The position numbers were made by a program, and so were the translations under genes. From JAHEJB01 sp041748175 (lineage in GTDB: Bacteria; Bacteroidota; Rhodothermia; Rhodothermales; Rubricoccaceae), in contig JBGTDU010000152.1 in the NCBI GenBank assembly GCA_041748175.1, positions 5,562-69,561 of the forward strand: a stretch of 64,000 bases of DNA, given 5' to 3'. This document shows, in pieces, positions 36,018-47,536 of this stretch (positions are counted from its first letter, which is position 1; each line of letters begins with the position of its first letter). The notes under the pieces are model-generated. The model was given only the letters and a program-made list of their open reading frames with translations, had not been told where the DNA came from and ran no database searches.

Positions 36018-36404
36018 TTAGCTATTCAAGAGGTTGTTTACAAGTTTGACTAAGGCTACAACTTCGGCAGTAAGCCGAGCCCGGTTTTCTAGCACCGCAC
36101 CGGCCCCAAGCGCTTCGTAGCGAAAGTTGACCGCGAAGGCATTGAGCCGGACTAGTGATCGAAACGACTTAGCGTCTGAACCCGCGTCTTCCAGAAGACC
36201 GAGCAAAACATTAAGATCGTGCGTGCGGGGATACGCAATGTGTTGAAACGACAACCATGCTTTGAGCGCTTTCTCAACGGCTTGCTGAGCATGGAACCCC
36301 GCGATCTCATCCGCGAACGAATCCTCATCGTCCATCGCAATCAGCGCTCGGAGATCCCGATTTGCAGCCTCCAGCAGTGCGATTGCATGGGCGCGGTCGC
36401 TCAT
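36018..36404 (-). CDS. HEPN-domain protein (HEPN/MNT module)
   Basis: A 128-residue helical protein with the HEPN signature: EIAGFHAQQAVEKALKAWL, then YPRTHDLNVLLGLLEDAG, whose Arg-x-His lies in the region that forms the RNase active site in HEPN toxins. In characterised type VII toxin-antitoxin systems the HEPN partner is an mRNA- or tRNA-cutting RNase and the MNT partner inactivates it by adding AMP to a residue near the active site. It overlaps the MNT gene by 4 bases (ATGA). The pair is flanked by intact clpB and a copy of the clpB 3' end. Confidence 0.88.
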   Translation of the reverse strand: MSDRAHAIALLEAANRDLRALIAMDDEDSFADEIAGFHAQQAVEKALKAWLSFQHIAYPRTHDLNVLLGLLEDAGSDAKSFRSLVRLNAFAVNFRYEALGAGAVLENRARLTAEVVALVKLVNNLLNS

Positions 36405-36742
36405 GCCAGCGCGCGATCGTACATAACCTTCCCCTCTCTCATGGCCCGCGCGACAACGTGATTTGTGGTTGCAGACCAGCGTTTCACCTCATCGGTTGTG
36501 TAGACCAACAAGTCTGTCGGCGTCCGGAAAGGGGCCAGCACTTTCCATAGGCGCGTCATTTCTTTCAACCGCGCGCGTTCGTCACGAAAAGGACCATCCT
36601 CGACAATCAGGAAATCCACGTCTGAGTCGTCTTTAGCACTACCCGTGGCCTGAGAGCCAAATAACACGATGCAACGTGGGCTTGACGCCGCGACGAGCGC
36701 GTCCGTCATCGCCTGGATTTTGTCTGAATGTCCTGGTTCCAT
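36401..36742 (-). CDS. Minimal nucleotidyltransferase (HEPN/MNT module)
   Basis: A 113-residue minimal nucleotidyltransferase with an intact active site: IVLFGSQATGSAKDDSDVDF (GSx9DxD) near residues 26-45. As the probable antitoxin it would use ATP to AMPylate the HEPN RNase. It starts 30 bases after the end of clpB on the same strand and overlaps the HEPN gene by 4 bases, so it could be read from the clpB transcript or from a promoter inside the clpB 3' end. Confidence 0.88.
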   Translation of the reverse strand: MEPGHSDKIQAMTDALVAASSPRCIVLFGSQATGSAKDDSDVDFLIVEDGPFRDERARLKEMTRLWKVLAPFRTPTDLLVYTTDEVKRWSATTNHVVARAMREGKVMYDRALA

Positions 36743-36772
36743 CGGAATACTCGGAATTACCGAAATATAGAC

Positions 36773-39442
<2,670 letters not shown>

Positions 39443-39811
39443 GCGTTGGTTGGCAGGTGTGTTTTCGCGAAGTGGGAACTCCAAATCCGTTCCACGAAAG
39501 CGTTTCTGACAGGATGGCGGCGGGAGTTGTTTCACGCGCGGCAATGCATCAATCTGTCTTTCCCAAACCTCTGCGCTGCTCCACGCCGCGCTTTCAAATT
39601 TTTAACGGCAACAGGATGCCCGGCGCGGCGGGCAGCGCTGATAGACTGGGAGCGGAAACCGATGACCGAGCGGTTTCAACTTCCAAAAAAGAGCTTGCCG
39701 TTTCCTCGTTGATCTCTACTTTCCGGGCGTTTCGCTTTCGGGGTAGTCAGTGCACGACGAAATTCCAACGGCGGTGTTTCTGAGCCCCTTCCCCAACCCA
39801 GCATTACTCCA
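39443..39811. other. 369-bp divergent region upstream of clpB
   Basis: No gene is supported here. I looked for a CIRCE element (TTAGCACTC-N9-GAGTGCTAA) and found none. A small hairpin (TGCCCG/CGGGCA, 39618-39635) is the only clear structure. The clpB promoter and that of the divergent arrestin-like gene must both lie in this region, but I cannot place them with confidence. Confidence 0.4.
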
Positions 39812-40303
39812 ATGGGCTTCCTCTCCGACCTGAAAAATAATCTCACCGGCTCGTGGGCAGATGTCTCCGTGACGGCCACGCCAGCCACGCGCGGCCAATC
39901 GACCACGATTACCGTGCATGTCAACGTGAAGGACAATGCCATCGAAATTAACAAGGTGACGGCAAAGGTCCAGTGCATCGAGATCGTTGAGGTTCACAAC
40001 GTCCGGACGACGAGCGCGGTAGGTTCATCTTCGCAGGCAAAAATTGGGCAACCCAGCCCTCCAGCAACGAGCGGAACCGCGAAGGCGACGGAGAACCTTT
40101 TTGATCAGGAGGTGCCGGTTGCTCAGGCTCAGCAGCTTGCGGCAAATTCGCAGCAGAGTTTCGAGGCCACGTTTCAGATTCCGGCCCATCTTCCGCCATC
40201 GTTCACGGGCCGCAATGCGCGGATCGAATGGAAGGTGATGGCGGCGGTTGACATGAAGGGCAACGACCCGGATAGCGGCTGGCAGGTATTCGAGGTTTGC
40301 TAG
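39812..40303 (+). CDS. Arrestin-fold (Spo0M-like) hypothetical protein
   Basis: A 163-residue cytoplasmic-type protein without signal peptide. Residues VSVTATPATRGQSTTITVHV and AIEINKVTAKVQCIEIVEV, then FEATFQIPAHLPPSFTGRNA and RIEWKVMAAVDMKGND, show the strand pattern of the bacterial arrestin-like Spo0M family, in which a polymer-like beta-sandwich ends with a conserved W-K-V strand. The family's role outside Bacillus sporulation is unclear. The assignment rests on the general pattern and is moderate. Confidence 0.6.
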   Translation: MGFLSDLKNNLTGSWADVSVTATPATRGQSTTITVHVNVKDNAIEINKVTAKVQCIEIVEVHNVRTTSAVGSSSQAKIGQPSPPATSGTAKATENLFDQEVPVAQAQQLAANSQQSFEATFQIPAHLPPSFTGRNARIEWKVMAAVDMKGNDPDSGWQVFEVC

Positions 40304-40408
40304 CGTGCAGCAAGCAGGCGTGAGGCTAGCACGGGTCTTGCATGGTGACGCGGACGACACGGCCCACGTCGCTTTGGTGTTCGGATCTCTGTCTTTTCGG
40401 ATTCTCAA

Positions 40409-41968
40409 TTGAACCTTTCCACGCAGTCCATTGCGCTCCGCATCGTTGCGGTTTTCTTCGTCGTTGCGCTTGCATCCAATGCAATCACTTCCTTTCGCAC
40501 GGTAAAAACTCTTCGCGAAAGCCTGGAGCCTCTCCAGATTTCGTACGACGTGCACCGGACGATCGACGGCGTCCTGTCCACCATGCAGGACGCGGAGACC
40601 GGCCAAAGAGGTTACATCATTACCGGCGAACGTGTGTACCTCGAACCTTACGCCAACGCTGTAAGCCACATTGATTCGTTGGTTGCCCGGATCCATGAAT
40701 TAACGGAGCGGAATCCCAGTCAAGCAGCTCACTTCCCAGCGCTTGACTGGTTGGTTAATGCAAAGCTGGGTGAGTTGCAAGCCACGCTTGAAACACGGAC
40801 GGACTTCGGTTTCGAGGCGGCGCTTGCAGCGCTAGCTAGCGAGCAGGGGAGATTTTTGATGGACTCGTTGCGCACCGAAGTAGCCGAGATGCAAGCGGAG
40901 GCCAATAGAGACCTTCTCGACCGGAAGGCGGTTGCGGCCTCTGCCGGACGACGGGCAACCTGGTCTTTGGTATTCTCCAACGCCGCGTTGCTCAGCTTGC
41001 TGGTGCTCCTTGGCTCCTTTGTTAGCAGAAATCTCGCGTTGCGTCAAAAGGCTCGCGTTGAATTGGAGGAATCGAACGTCGCGCTTTCGGCGGCGTTGTC
41101 GGAACGACAGGATGCGCTGACGCGAGTACAGGCAATGCAAAGCCAGCTGATCCAACAGGAAAAGCTGGCCGGCCTTGGCAGAGTCATCGCAGGAGTAGCC
41201 CACGAACTCAAGAACCCCCTCAACTTCGTTAACAATTTCGCCGAGCTGTCTTCTGAACTCGTTGTCGATCTGGAAGAGGCCTTTTCCTCGGGTGATCAGG
41301 AAGAAGTCAACATCCTGATGCCCATACTGAAGCAGAACGTAGATAAGATTCATTTACACGGAGTGCGTGCCGACGAAATCGTCCGCAGTATGCTTACCCA
41401 CGCTCGTGGTGTTTCAGGGGATCGAAATGCTGTGAATCTGCATGCACTGATTGACCTCGCCGTGGATCAGGCGCTAGAGGACCCTACAAATAACGTCGAC
41501 ATCACGATTGAAAAGGAATACGACGCTTCGCTCGACGGAAAACAGATCAACGCTGTGGAATCGGCGCTCAACCGAGTCTTCCTTAATTTGGTGAAGAATG
41601 CCTACGACGCTGTGACGGAGCGTGAACTTGGTGATGAAGCAGGTTACGAGCCTAGAATCCGCCTTACCACGAAGCGTGAAACCGATGACCTGGGTGCGTA
41701 TCACGCGGTCGTCGTGGTTGCAGACAATGGTATCGGAATACCAGAGGAGAAGCGAGAACGCGTTTTCGAACCGTTCTATACGACGAAGGCGCCGGGGGAC
41801 GGAACCGGCCTTGGGCTGTCCATGGCTTTCGATATTGCCGAAGGCCACGGAGGTACGATCGTAGCAAGCACGGGGGAGGATGGCCAGGGCACCAGCTTCA
41901 CCGTAACGCTTCCCCTCGATCAGAGCGCGCAACCTGTCCCTGAAGAATCAACGGCGGACGCAGAATAG
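40409..41968 (+). CDS. CHASE3-type sensor histidine kinase
   Basis: The best start is the TTG at 40409, giving 519 residues. A membrane anchor (about 9-28) is followed by a periplasmic CHASE3 domain (about 35-180) with the diagnostic DAETGQRGYIITGERVYLEP. A second membrane segment (about 185-207), a coiled coil and a kinase core follow. The H-box HELKNPLNFVNNFAELS has its His near residue 265; N-box NLVKNAYDAV, G1 DNGIGIP and G2 GTGLGLSMAF are intact. The core is strikingly similar to that of the large propeller kinase at 3-7 kb, so both belong to one kinase subfamily. No response regulator gene is adjacent, so the partner is unknown. Confidence 0.92.
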   Translation: MNLSTQSIALRIVAVFFVVALASNAITSFRTVKTLRESLEPLQISYDVHRTIDGVLSTMQDAETGQRGYIITGERVYLEPYANAVSHIDSLVARIHELTERNPSQAAHFPALDWLVNAKLGELQATLETRTDFGFEAALAALASEQGRFLMDSLRTEVAEMQAEANRDLLDRKAVAASAGRRATWSLVFSNAALLSLLVLLGSFVSRNLALRQKARVELEESNVALSAALSERQDALTRVQAMQSQLIQQEKLAGLGRVIAGVAHELKNPLNFVNNFAELSSELVVDLEEAFSSGDQEEVNILMPILKQNVDKIHLHGVRADEIVRSMLTHARGVSGDRNAVNLHALIDLAVDQALEDPTNNVDITIEKEYDASLDGKQINAVESALNRVFLNLVKNAYDAVTERELGDEAGYEPRIRLTTKRETDDLGAYHAVVVVADNGIGIPEEKRERVFEPFYTTKAPGDGTGLGLSMAFDIAEGHGGTIVASTGEDGQGTSFTVTLPLDQSAQPVPEESTADAE

Positions 41969-41983
41969 ATGGTCAGCGCTGGC

Positions 41984-43879
41984 TCAGAGTCGTTCAGCCA
42001 GTTCAGCCCAGCGTTCGATATCCTGGTCAAGGGCTGGTGTCAGGTCGCCCAGTTCCCTCGACAATGCGGCAACTACTTCGAAGTCGCTCGGATTCTCTTC
42101 GAGCGTGGCTTCAATTTCTTCCTTGCGCACTTCAGCTTTCGAGATCCGGTCTTCTACCTCGGCGAGTTCGCGTTTCTCCTTGAAGGACAACTTACCGGGG
42201 CTGTTCGTTGCTGAAACGCCTGGTTTCGCTATCGATTTCGCGGGAGAGATGGATGCTTTGGTGACGCTCGCGGCTTCTTCCCGGGCGCGAAGCTCCAGGT
42301 AAGCGCTGTAGTCGCCGGGGTAGCTCCGAATCGTCCCCGCGCCGTCAAAGCAGAGGATGCTGTCGATGGTCCGGTCGAGAAACCAGCGGTCGTGCGAGAC
42401 GACAATGAGGACACCTGCGAATGTGTCCAAGTACTCTTCAAGCGCGGCGAGCGTTTGGATGTCGAGATCATTCGTTGGCTCGTCGAGGAGGAGGATGTTG
42501 GGTGCCTGCATCAACACGAGCAACAGATGCAGGCGGCGACGTTCACCGCCGGAGAGTTTGGCGACGGGCGTGTATTGGACCTTGCCCGGAAACAGGAAGC
42601 GCTCCAGCATCTGGCTGGCCGTAATCACGCTGCCGTCGGCGGTCCGGACGTTCTCGGCCACATCCGTGACGGTGTCGATGACTCGCTTGGTATCATCCAG
42701 CGGGCGACTCTCTTGGTCGTAATAACCAATCACGGCTGTCGGGCCTACGTCAATCGTACCGGAATCGGGTGCGACGCGGCCGGCAATCAGATCCAGAAGC
42801 GTCGTCTTGCCTGATCCATTCGGCCCGATGATTCCGATGCGGTCGTCGCGGGTGAGGATCCGCGAGAAGTCCTTTACGAGAATCAGGTCGTCGTACGCCT
42901 TGGAAACACCCTCCAGCTCAACCACTTTTTTGCCGAGACGCGTAGACGCGGCGGCGAGTTCGATCGCCGCATCTGTTCCACCTCGGCCCCCTTCCTGTAA
43001 CTCCCTGGCTCGCTCAACGCGATACTTCGCTTTCGACGTGCGCGCCTTTGCCCCGCGTCGGAGCCACGCCAATTCGCGCCGGGCGAGATTGCGGCGGGTT
43101 CGTTCGTTGGCGTCGGCCAGTCGATCCTGCTCCTCCTTGAGTTCGAGGTAGCGCGTGTAGTTGCCTTCATACTTCGTCACGCCGCCAGGCTCGACCTCCA
43201 GCATCCGGTTTGTGACGCGGTCGAGGAAATAGCGGTCGTGCGTCACGAGCAGAAGGGCTCCTGCGTATCGAGCGAGGTAAGTCTCCAGCCACGCGATAGT
43301 CTCGGTATCGAGGTGGTTTGTAGGCTCATCCAGCAAAAGAAGATCGGGCTGCAACAGCAGAGCCCGAGCAAGTGCGACGCGCTTTCGCTGTCCGCCCGAG
43401 AGTGTGCCCACGAGCGCATCGGTGTCCGTGAGACCAAGCCTATCGAGGACAGCACGAGCACCCGCCTCGCGATCCCAGCCACCCGTCACGTCTAGTTGAT
43501 GGCTCAGATCAGCCATACGGGCGAGAAGCCGCTCGTCGGGTCCGTCGCTTGTGGCGAGCCTGTGAGATGCGTCCTCGTAATCGTGCAACAGCCGCATCGT
43601 TGGGTCGCCTTGATCGAAGACGGCGTCGAGCACGGATTGATCGGCGTCGAACGGCGGATTCTGAGGCAAAAACGCCACGCGCGAGGCGTTGGGAATCATT
43701 ATGCGACCGCCATCGGCCGTCTCCTCTCCTGCGAAGATGCGCAAAAGCGTCGTCTTGCCCGAGCCGTTCGCTCCGATGAGGCCCATCTTCTCGTCGTCGG
43801 CCAGCCCGAACGTCACGGCATCGAGCAACGGTTTCATGCCGAAGCTTTTCCGGAGGCCTTCGACGGTGAGAATGTTCAT
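41984..43879 (-). CDS. ABC-F ATPase (Uup-like)
   Basis: The ATG at 43879 gives 631 residues. There are two ATPase domains (Walker A GANGSGKTTLL and GPNGSGKTTLLDL, signatures LSGGQRKRVALARALL and LSGGERRRLHLLL, Walker B LLLDEPTNHLD and LLLDEPTNDLD) joined by a linker of about 80 residues with basic helices. There are no membrane spans. A C-terminal coiled coil (about 560-631) rich in Lys and Glu matches the Uup subgroup, which acts on ribosomes or branched DNA. It ends 15 bases after the convergent kinase gene. A leader to 43969 is open but unconserved. Confidence 0.93.
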   Translation of the reverse strand: MNILTVEGLRKSFGMKPLLDAVTFGLADDEKMGLIGANGSGKTTLLRIFAGEETADGGRIMIPNASRVAFLPQNPPFDADQSVLDAVFDQGDPTMRLLHDYEDASHRLATSDGPDERLLARMADLSHQLDVTGGWDREAGARAVLDRLGLTDTDALVGTLSGGQRKRVALARALLLQPDLLLLDEPTNHLDTETIAWLETYLARYAGALLLVTHDRYFLDRVTNRMLEVEPGGVTKYEGNYTRYLELKEEQDRLADANERTRRNLARRELAWLRRGAKARTSKAKYRVERARELQEGGRGGTDAAIELAAASTRLGKKVVELEGVSKAYDDLILVKDFSRILTRDDRIGIIGPNGSGKTTLLDLIAGRVAPDSGTIDVGPTAVIGYYDQESRPLDDTKRVIDTVTDVAENVRTADGSVITASQMLERFLFPGKVQYTPVAKLSGGERRRLHLLLVLMQAPNILLLDEPTNDLDIQTLAALEEYLDTFAGVLIVVSHDRWFLDRTIDSILCFDGAGTIRSYPGDYSAYLELRAREEAASVTKASISPAKSIAKPGVSATNSPGKLSFKEKRELAEVEDRISKAEVRKEEIEATLEENPSDFEVVAALSRELGDLTPALDQDIERWAELAERL

Positions 43880-44036
43880 CTGGTTAGACGGACGACGCGG
43901 TGCAGCGGAGGGCCGAGAAGGTACGGGTGATGCATTCCGGCGTTTGACTTTGACATTCGACTGATCCACCGGTTTGGAGGTCGTTTAGCCTGGGGCAGCG
44001 GCGGTGGTGGTTGTATTCCTTGTGGCCTGGTTGTAG

Positions 44037-44159
44037 CGCCGTTGCATGCAACGGCGTAGGGGCAATCCACACAATGCCCAGCCAAATCTGTGTCGGCTCG
44101 TCCCGACAACCCATCATGCCACCGCTTCGGTGATTCGACCAATCGACGTTGCATGCAAC
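44037..44159. repeat. Pair of GTTGCATGCAAC palindromes, MITE-like
   Basis: A 20-bp perfect palindrome, CGCCGTTGCATGCAACGGCG (44037-44056), and a second copy of its 12-bp centre (GTTGCATGCAAC, 44148-44159) lie about 100 bases apart. The flanks are inverted relative to each other: GTAGCG precedes the left copy and its reverse complement CGCTAC follows the right one. This type of GTTGCATGCAAC palindrome is known as a dispersed intergenic repeat in many bacteria. It lies between the ABC-F gene and the end of the glycan operon. Confidence 0.75.
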
Positions 44160-44173
44160 ATCGCTACCCGTCC

Positions 44174-44425
44174 TTAGCAGGCATCCGGTAGCATCACGCC
44201 ATTCACTGAAACCAACCGATCCAACCGGATGACCTCACCCGAATCCAGACGCAGGTGGTCTGCACCGTCCTGGGCAAAGACATCAGCAATACACACCGTG
44301 GTGATTTGTTGGATTTCTCCGTCCCGCCAGACAATCTCAACCGGCGTGCGGCGGATCGCCCAGTCTTCCAGCCGGTCGTGGAAGGAACACGCGATGGGAT
44401 GATAGTCGGCGTTTGGTTTATCCAT
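44174..44425 (-). CDS. Rho-binding antiterminator (Rof/YaeO-like)
   Basis: An 83-residue protein (ATG 44425; a GTG three bases upstream is also in frame). The pattern DYHPIACSFHDRLEDWAIRR, then VEIVWRDGE and HLRLDSGEVIRLDRLVSVNG, fits Rof/YaeO, an Sm-like fold that binds transcription terminator Rho and blocks its RNA loading. It starts at the stop of the GH92 gene (TGATG-type overlap) and is the last gene of the glycan operon, so it is made when that operon is on. Confidence 0.72.
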   Translation of the reverse strand: MDKPNADYHPIACSFHDRLEDWAIRRTPVEIVWRDGEIQQITTVCIADVFAQDGADHLRLDSGEVIRLDRLVSVNGVMLPDAC

Positions 44426-47346
44426 CACTCTACCCAGAACTCATCAACAAAAACCCACGATGGATTTCCAGCGCCGAGGTGCCAATCGGGTAGCAGATCG
44501 TATGTGACGGCGCACATTCGGATATATCGGGCCATCACGAACACATCTCCGATGCCGCCGCCATATCGCGCGGTGGTCGCGTCCGTGGAATCGGGAGGCA
44601 GCGGTGCCTCAGTGCGGAGGAATTCCTCGTACGTCACGCCGTCGATCGACGTCTCGAAGATGACTTCACGCGGGAAGATGATCCACGGACTGGAATCTTG
44701 CAGAAAGCTCGCAAAGATGTTCGTGATAGACTGCGGTACGCCCAGGTCGATGGTCGCAACGACATCCTGATCGTAGAAACCCTGCCAGTCGCCCTTCCGC
44801 CATTCCTCATCGCCGCGGATGCCGTCGATGAGGGCATCGTCCCCTCCGCCGGAATATTGCGGCGCATATTCCGAGTCCAAGGTCAAAGTCCAATCGTTGG
44901 GGCGCTCGATGAACTCGGCACGGGTTTCGGCACTGATCCTAGCCCTGTGATTCGGCAACGAGGGATAGTGATGCGGCAACGAGGGATACCTCACCTTTGC
45001 CTCCAACGTCGTAGAGGCGTCTATCAAAAACGGTTCGTGGTACTCAAGCCACGGACCGGGCAAGAGGTTCTCATGCAACAACCGATATGCAATGGTGCCG
45101 CGCCCGTTTGGGTTGTAAAGGGCGACCGTTTGCTCGCCCCGAAAGGATCTCTCGCCCTGGACAACGAGCGGTGTCTCGACAAAGCTATGGTCGTCCACTA
45201 TCGGCACGTCGAATTCGCGTCCCCAATCGGACACATGGGAAGTGAGCTGGAAGGTGAGTTCACCACCGGCAGCAAGCGCTGCATGATCCAGCGTGAGGAG
45301 GTTGTAGTCGCTGCCGTTTAGCGTGGCAGAGGCGACGTACGGGCCGTTGCCGCTGCTCGAGATCGTGAACGGTCCACTTGCGAGATTCAGCGTCGCCCGT
45401 TGAAAAAGTGGGCTCGTGAGGGCATACTGCGTCGTTCCGGGCGTAACCGGATATAACCCGAGCGCACTCATCACAAACCATCCACTCATCTGGCCGCAAT
45501 CTTCGTTGCCGGGGAGGCCGTCCGGTGTGGGCCGGAAGAGCGTCGTCAGAATCTGCCGGACCCGCTGCTGTGTTTTGTGCGGCGCACGCGTGTAGTTGTA
45601 GAGGTACGCGAAGTGGTGACTGGGCTCGTTGCCCTGTGCGTATTGCCCGATGAGGCCCGTAATGTCGGCCTGATCACGGCCCGTCGTGTTCGTGGGCGCC
45701 GTGAACAAGGCGTCCAGGTGAGGTTCGAGCGCTTCCGGCCCGCCAAGGCGGTCCATCCATCCGCCGATGTCGTGCGGGACGAAAAAGGAATACTGCCAAC
45801 TGTTGGCCTCGGTGTAGTGGTTGTTGACCTCGCGCGGATCGAATGGCGACAGCCACCCGCCGTTGCGGCGCGGCCGCATGAAGCCGTCCGGATCCATCAT
45901 GTTGCGGTAGCCAAGAGAAAGCCAGCGATGATGCTCGGCGACGTCATCGCGACCAAGCCATTCCGCCATCTGCGAAATCACCCAGTGGTCGTAGGCGTAC
46001 TCCAGAGTTTTTGAAACCGACTCCGATTCGTCCTCAATTGAGAGATAGCCCCTTTCGTTGAATTCCGGCTGGCCGAAATCGTCGTGCTGGGAAGCCGCGA
46101 TCATGGCTTCCAGAGCCAGGTCGGCATCGTAGCCACGGATTCCTTTCGCGTAGGCGTCCGCAATGACAGACACCGAATGGAAGCCAATCATCGTGTCGGT
46201 TTCGTTGGCAGCCAACTCCCAGACAGGCAGTCGCCCGCCCTGTTCGTAGATGAGCAGCATCGTGCGAACGAAGTCGCGTGTGCGGTCCGGGTCGATGAGC
46301 GTCAACAGCGGATGGAGCGTCCGAAAGGTGTCCCACAGCGAGAAGACCGTGTAGACATCGTGGTCGGCGCGGTGGACGGCACCGTCGTGGCCACGGTAGC
46401 GGCCGTCCACGTCGCTCCAGATGTTGGGCGCGATCATCGTGTGGTAGAGCGCCGTGTAGAAGTTGGTCCGCTCCTCGTTGGAGCCTCCTTCGATCTCAAT
46501 CACACCTAGCTCGCTGTTCCACGTCGAGTCGGCGGCTATTCGGATTTCCTCGAAGTCCCAGCCGGGCATCTCGTGGATGAGATTCCGCAGCGCGCCGGTC
46601 ATGTCATTGCTCGAGAGCCCGGTTTTGATGAGCAGCTTCTCTCCCGCCTCGACCCGAAACCGGAAGAGCATCTGGCGCGTGCCCTCGGGGCCGTCGAACT
46701 CGGTCGCCTCATCGAACGGGCGCGAGAACTCCGTGTGGTAGTAGATGAGCTGGTCTTCCGCCCATCCCGTTGAGCGCCGCAAACCCTGTACGCGATCAAA
46801 AGTGTTTTCAATCAGCGCCTGGCCTTCAACGAGTCTGTCTCGATGCGTTAGATCGAGAATGACGTTGATCCAACCTGCTCGCGGAAACGTGTACTGCTGC
46901 AATCCAGCTCGGGTGGTGGACGTGAGTCGGACGCGGATATCCTCATCATCCAACGTGACGGCGTAGTATCCGGGCGAGGCTTCCTCGGTCTCATGCCGGA
47001 AGGCCGAGCGGTATTGCTCGGGGTCCGTTGAGGGCTCGCCATAGAACGGCATGAACATTACGTCGCCGTAATCCGAGATGCCCGTGCCGCTGAGGTGTGT
47101 GTGCGAGAATCCGTAGATGTGCGGATCGTCGTAGTAATAGCCTGCGCAACCTTCCCACGACGAATCCACGCGCGTATCCGGACTCAATTGCACCATCCCG
47201 AATGGCGTCGTCGCGCCCGGAAACGTGTGCCCCATTCCGCCCGTTCCGATGAAGGGATCGGCGAGTTTTGTCCATTGCGCGAAGGCGGGCGGTGCCAGAA
47301 GGAGCATCACTGGTAAAACGATGGAGGCCAATTGAGCGTTGGACAT
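44425..47346 (-). CDS. GH92 family alpha-mannosidase, exported
   Basis: The ATG at 47346 starts a 973-residue protein with signal peptide (VLPVMLLLAPPAFAQ). The GH92 N-terminal sandwich opens with DPFIGTGGMGHTFPGATTPFGMVQLSPDT, read here in two parts (DPFIGTGGMGHTFPGA and PFGMVQLSPDT), and the (alpha/alpha)6 domain contains LWDTFRTLHPLLTL, GGRLPVWELAANETDTMIGFH and the active-site block GNEDCGQMSGWFV. A C-terminal ~150-residue discoidin-like (F5/8 type C) region follows (VDEFWVE end). GH92 enzymes are calcium-dependent exo-alpha-mannosidases acting on N-glycan mannose chains. It sits downstream of beta-mannosidase and glycosylasparaginase genes in one operon. Confidence 0.93.
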   Translation of the reverse strand: MSNAQLASIVLPVMLLLAPPAFAQWTKLADPFIGTGGMGHTFPGATTPFGMVQLSPDTRVDSSWEGCAGYYYDDPHIYGFSHTHLSGTGISDYGDVMFMPFYGEPSTDPEQYRSAFRHETEEASPGYYAVTLDDEDIRVRLTSTTRAGLQQYTFPRAGWINVILDLTHRDRLVEGQALIENTFDRVQGLRRSTGWAEDQLIYYHTEFSRPFDEATEFDGPEGTRQMLFRFRVEAGEKLLIKTGLSSNDMTGALRNLIHEMPGWDFEEIRIAADSTWNSELGVIEIEGGSNEERTNFYTALYHTMIAPNIWSDVDGRYRGHDGAVHRADHDVYTVFSLWDTFRTLHPLLTLIDPDRTRDFVRTMLLIYEQGGRLPVWELAANETDTMIGFHSVSVIADAYAKGIRGYDADLALEAMIAASQHDDFGQPEFNERGYLSIEDESESVSKTLEYAYDHWVISQMAEWLGRDDVAEHHRWLSLGYRNMMDPDGFMRPRRNGGWLSPFDPREVNNHYTEANSWQYSFFVPHDIGGWMDRLGGPEALEPHLDALFTAPTNTTGRDQADITGLIGQYAQGNEPSHHFAYLYNYTRAPHKTQQRVRQILTTLFRPTPDGLPGNEDCGQMSGWFVMSALGLYPVTPGTTQYALTSPLFQRATLNLASGPFTISSSGNGPYVASATLNGSDYNLLTLDHAALAAGGELTFQLTSHVSDWGREFDVPIVDDHSFVETPLVVQGERSFRGEQTVALYNPNGRGTIAYRLLHENLLPGPWLEYHEPFLIDASTTLEAKVRYPSLPHHYPSLPNHRARISAETRAEFIERPNDWTLTLDSEYAPQYSGGGDDALIDGIRGDEEWRKGDWQGFYDQDVVATIDLGVPQSITNIFASFLQDSSPWIIFPREVIFETSIDGVTYEEFLRTEAPLPPDSTDATTARYGGGIGDVFVMARYIRMCAVTYDLLPDWHLGAGNPSWVFVDEFWVE

Positions 47347-47374
47347 TCTTGTCTTAATTGAATTGCTCAAAATT

Positions 47375-47536
47375 GTCATCCTGAGGAGCGCAGCGACGAA
47401 GGGTTGTGCGCGACAGATCGGGAGAGTGGTTCCAGAATATCGGAATTGTCATCCTGAGGAGCGCAGCGACGAAGGATCTGGTTCCATCAAGCTATCGAGT
47501 TGATCGCGGCTAGATCCTTCGCTTCGCTCAGGATGA
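47375..47536. repeat. Three copies of GTCATCCTGAGG/CG...GGATCT repeat
   Basis: Two direct copies (47375-47402 and 47448-47479; GTCATCCTGAGGAGCGCAGC then GACGAAGG) and one inverted copy (47512-47536; AGATCCTTCGCTTCGCTCAG then GATGAC) fill the spacer before GH92. The second and third copies can fold into a long hairpin that could end or attenuate transcription between the ferredoxin and GH92 genes. The inverted copy also supplies the final codons and stop of the ferredoxin gene. Confidence 0.82.

Noticed and set aside
39443..39811. CIRCE/HrcA operator upstream of clpB
   Set aside because: No TTAGCACTC/GAGTGCTAA arms found on either strand.
47375..47536. CRISPR array
   Set aside because: Only three copies, one inverted, with unequal spacers and no cas genes; it fits REP-like repeats.
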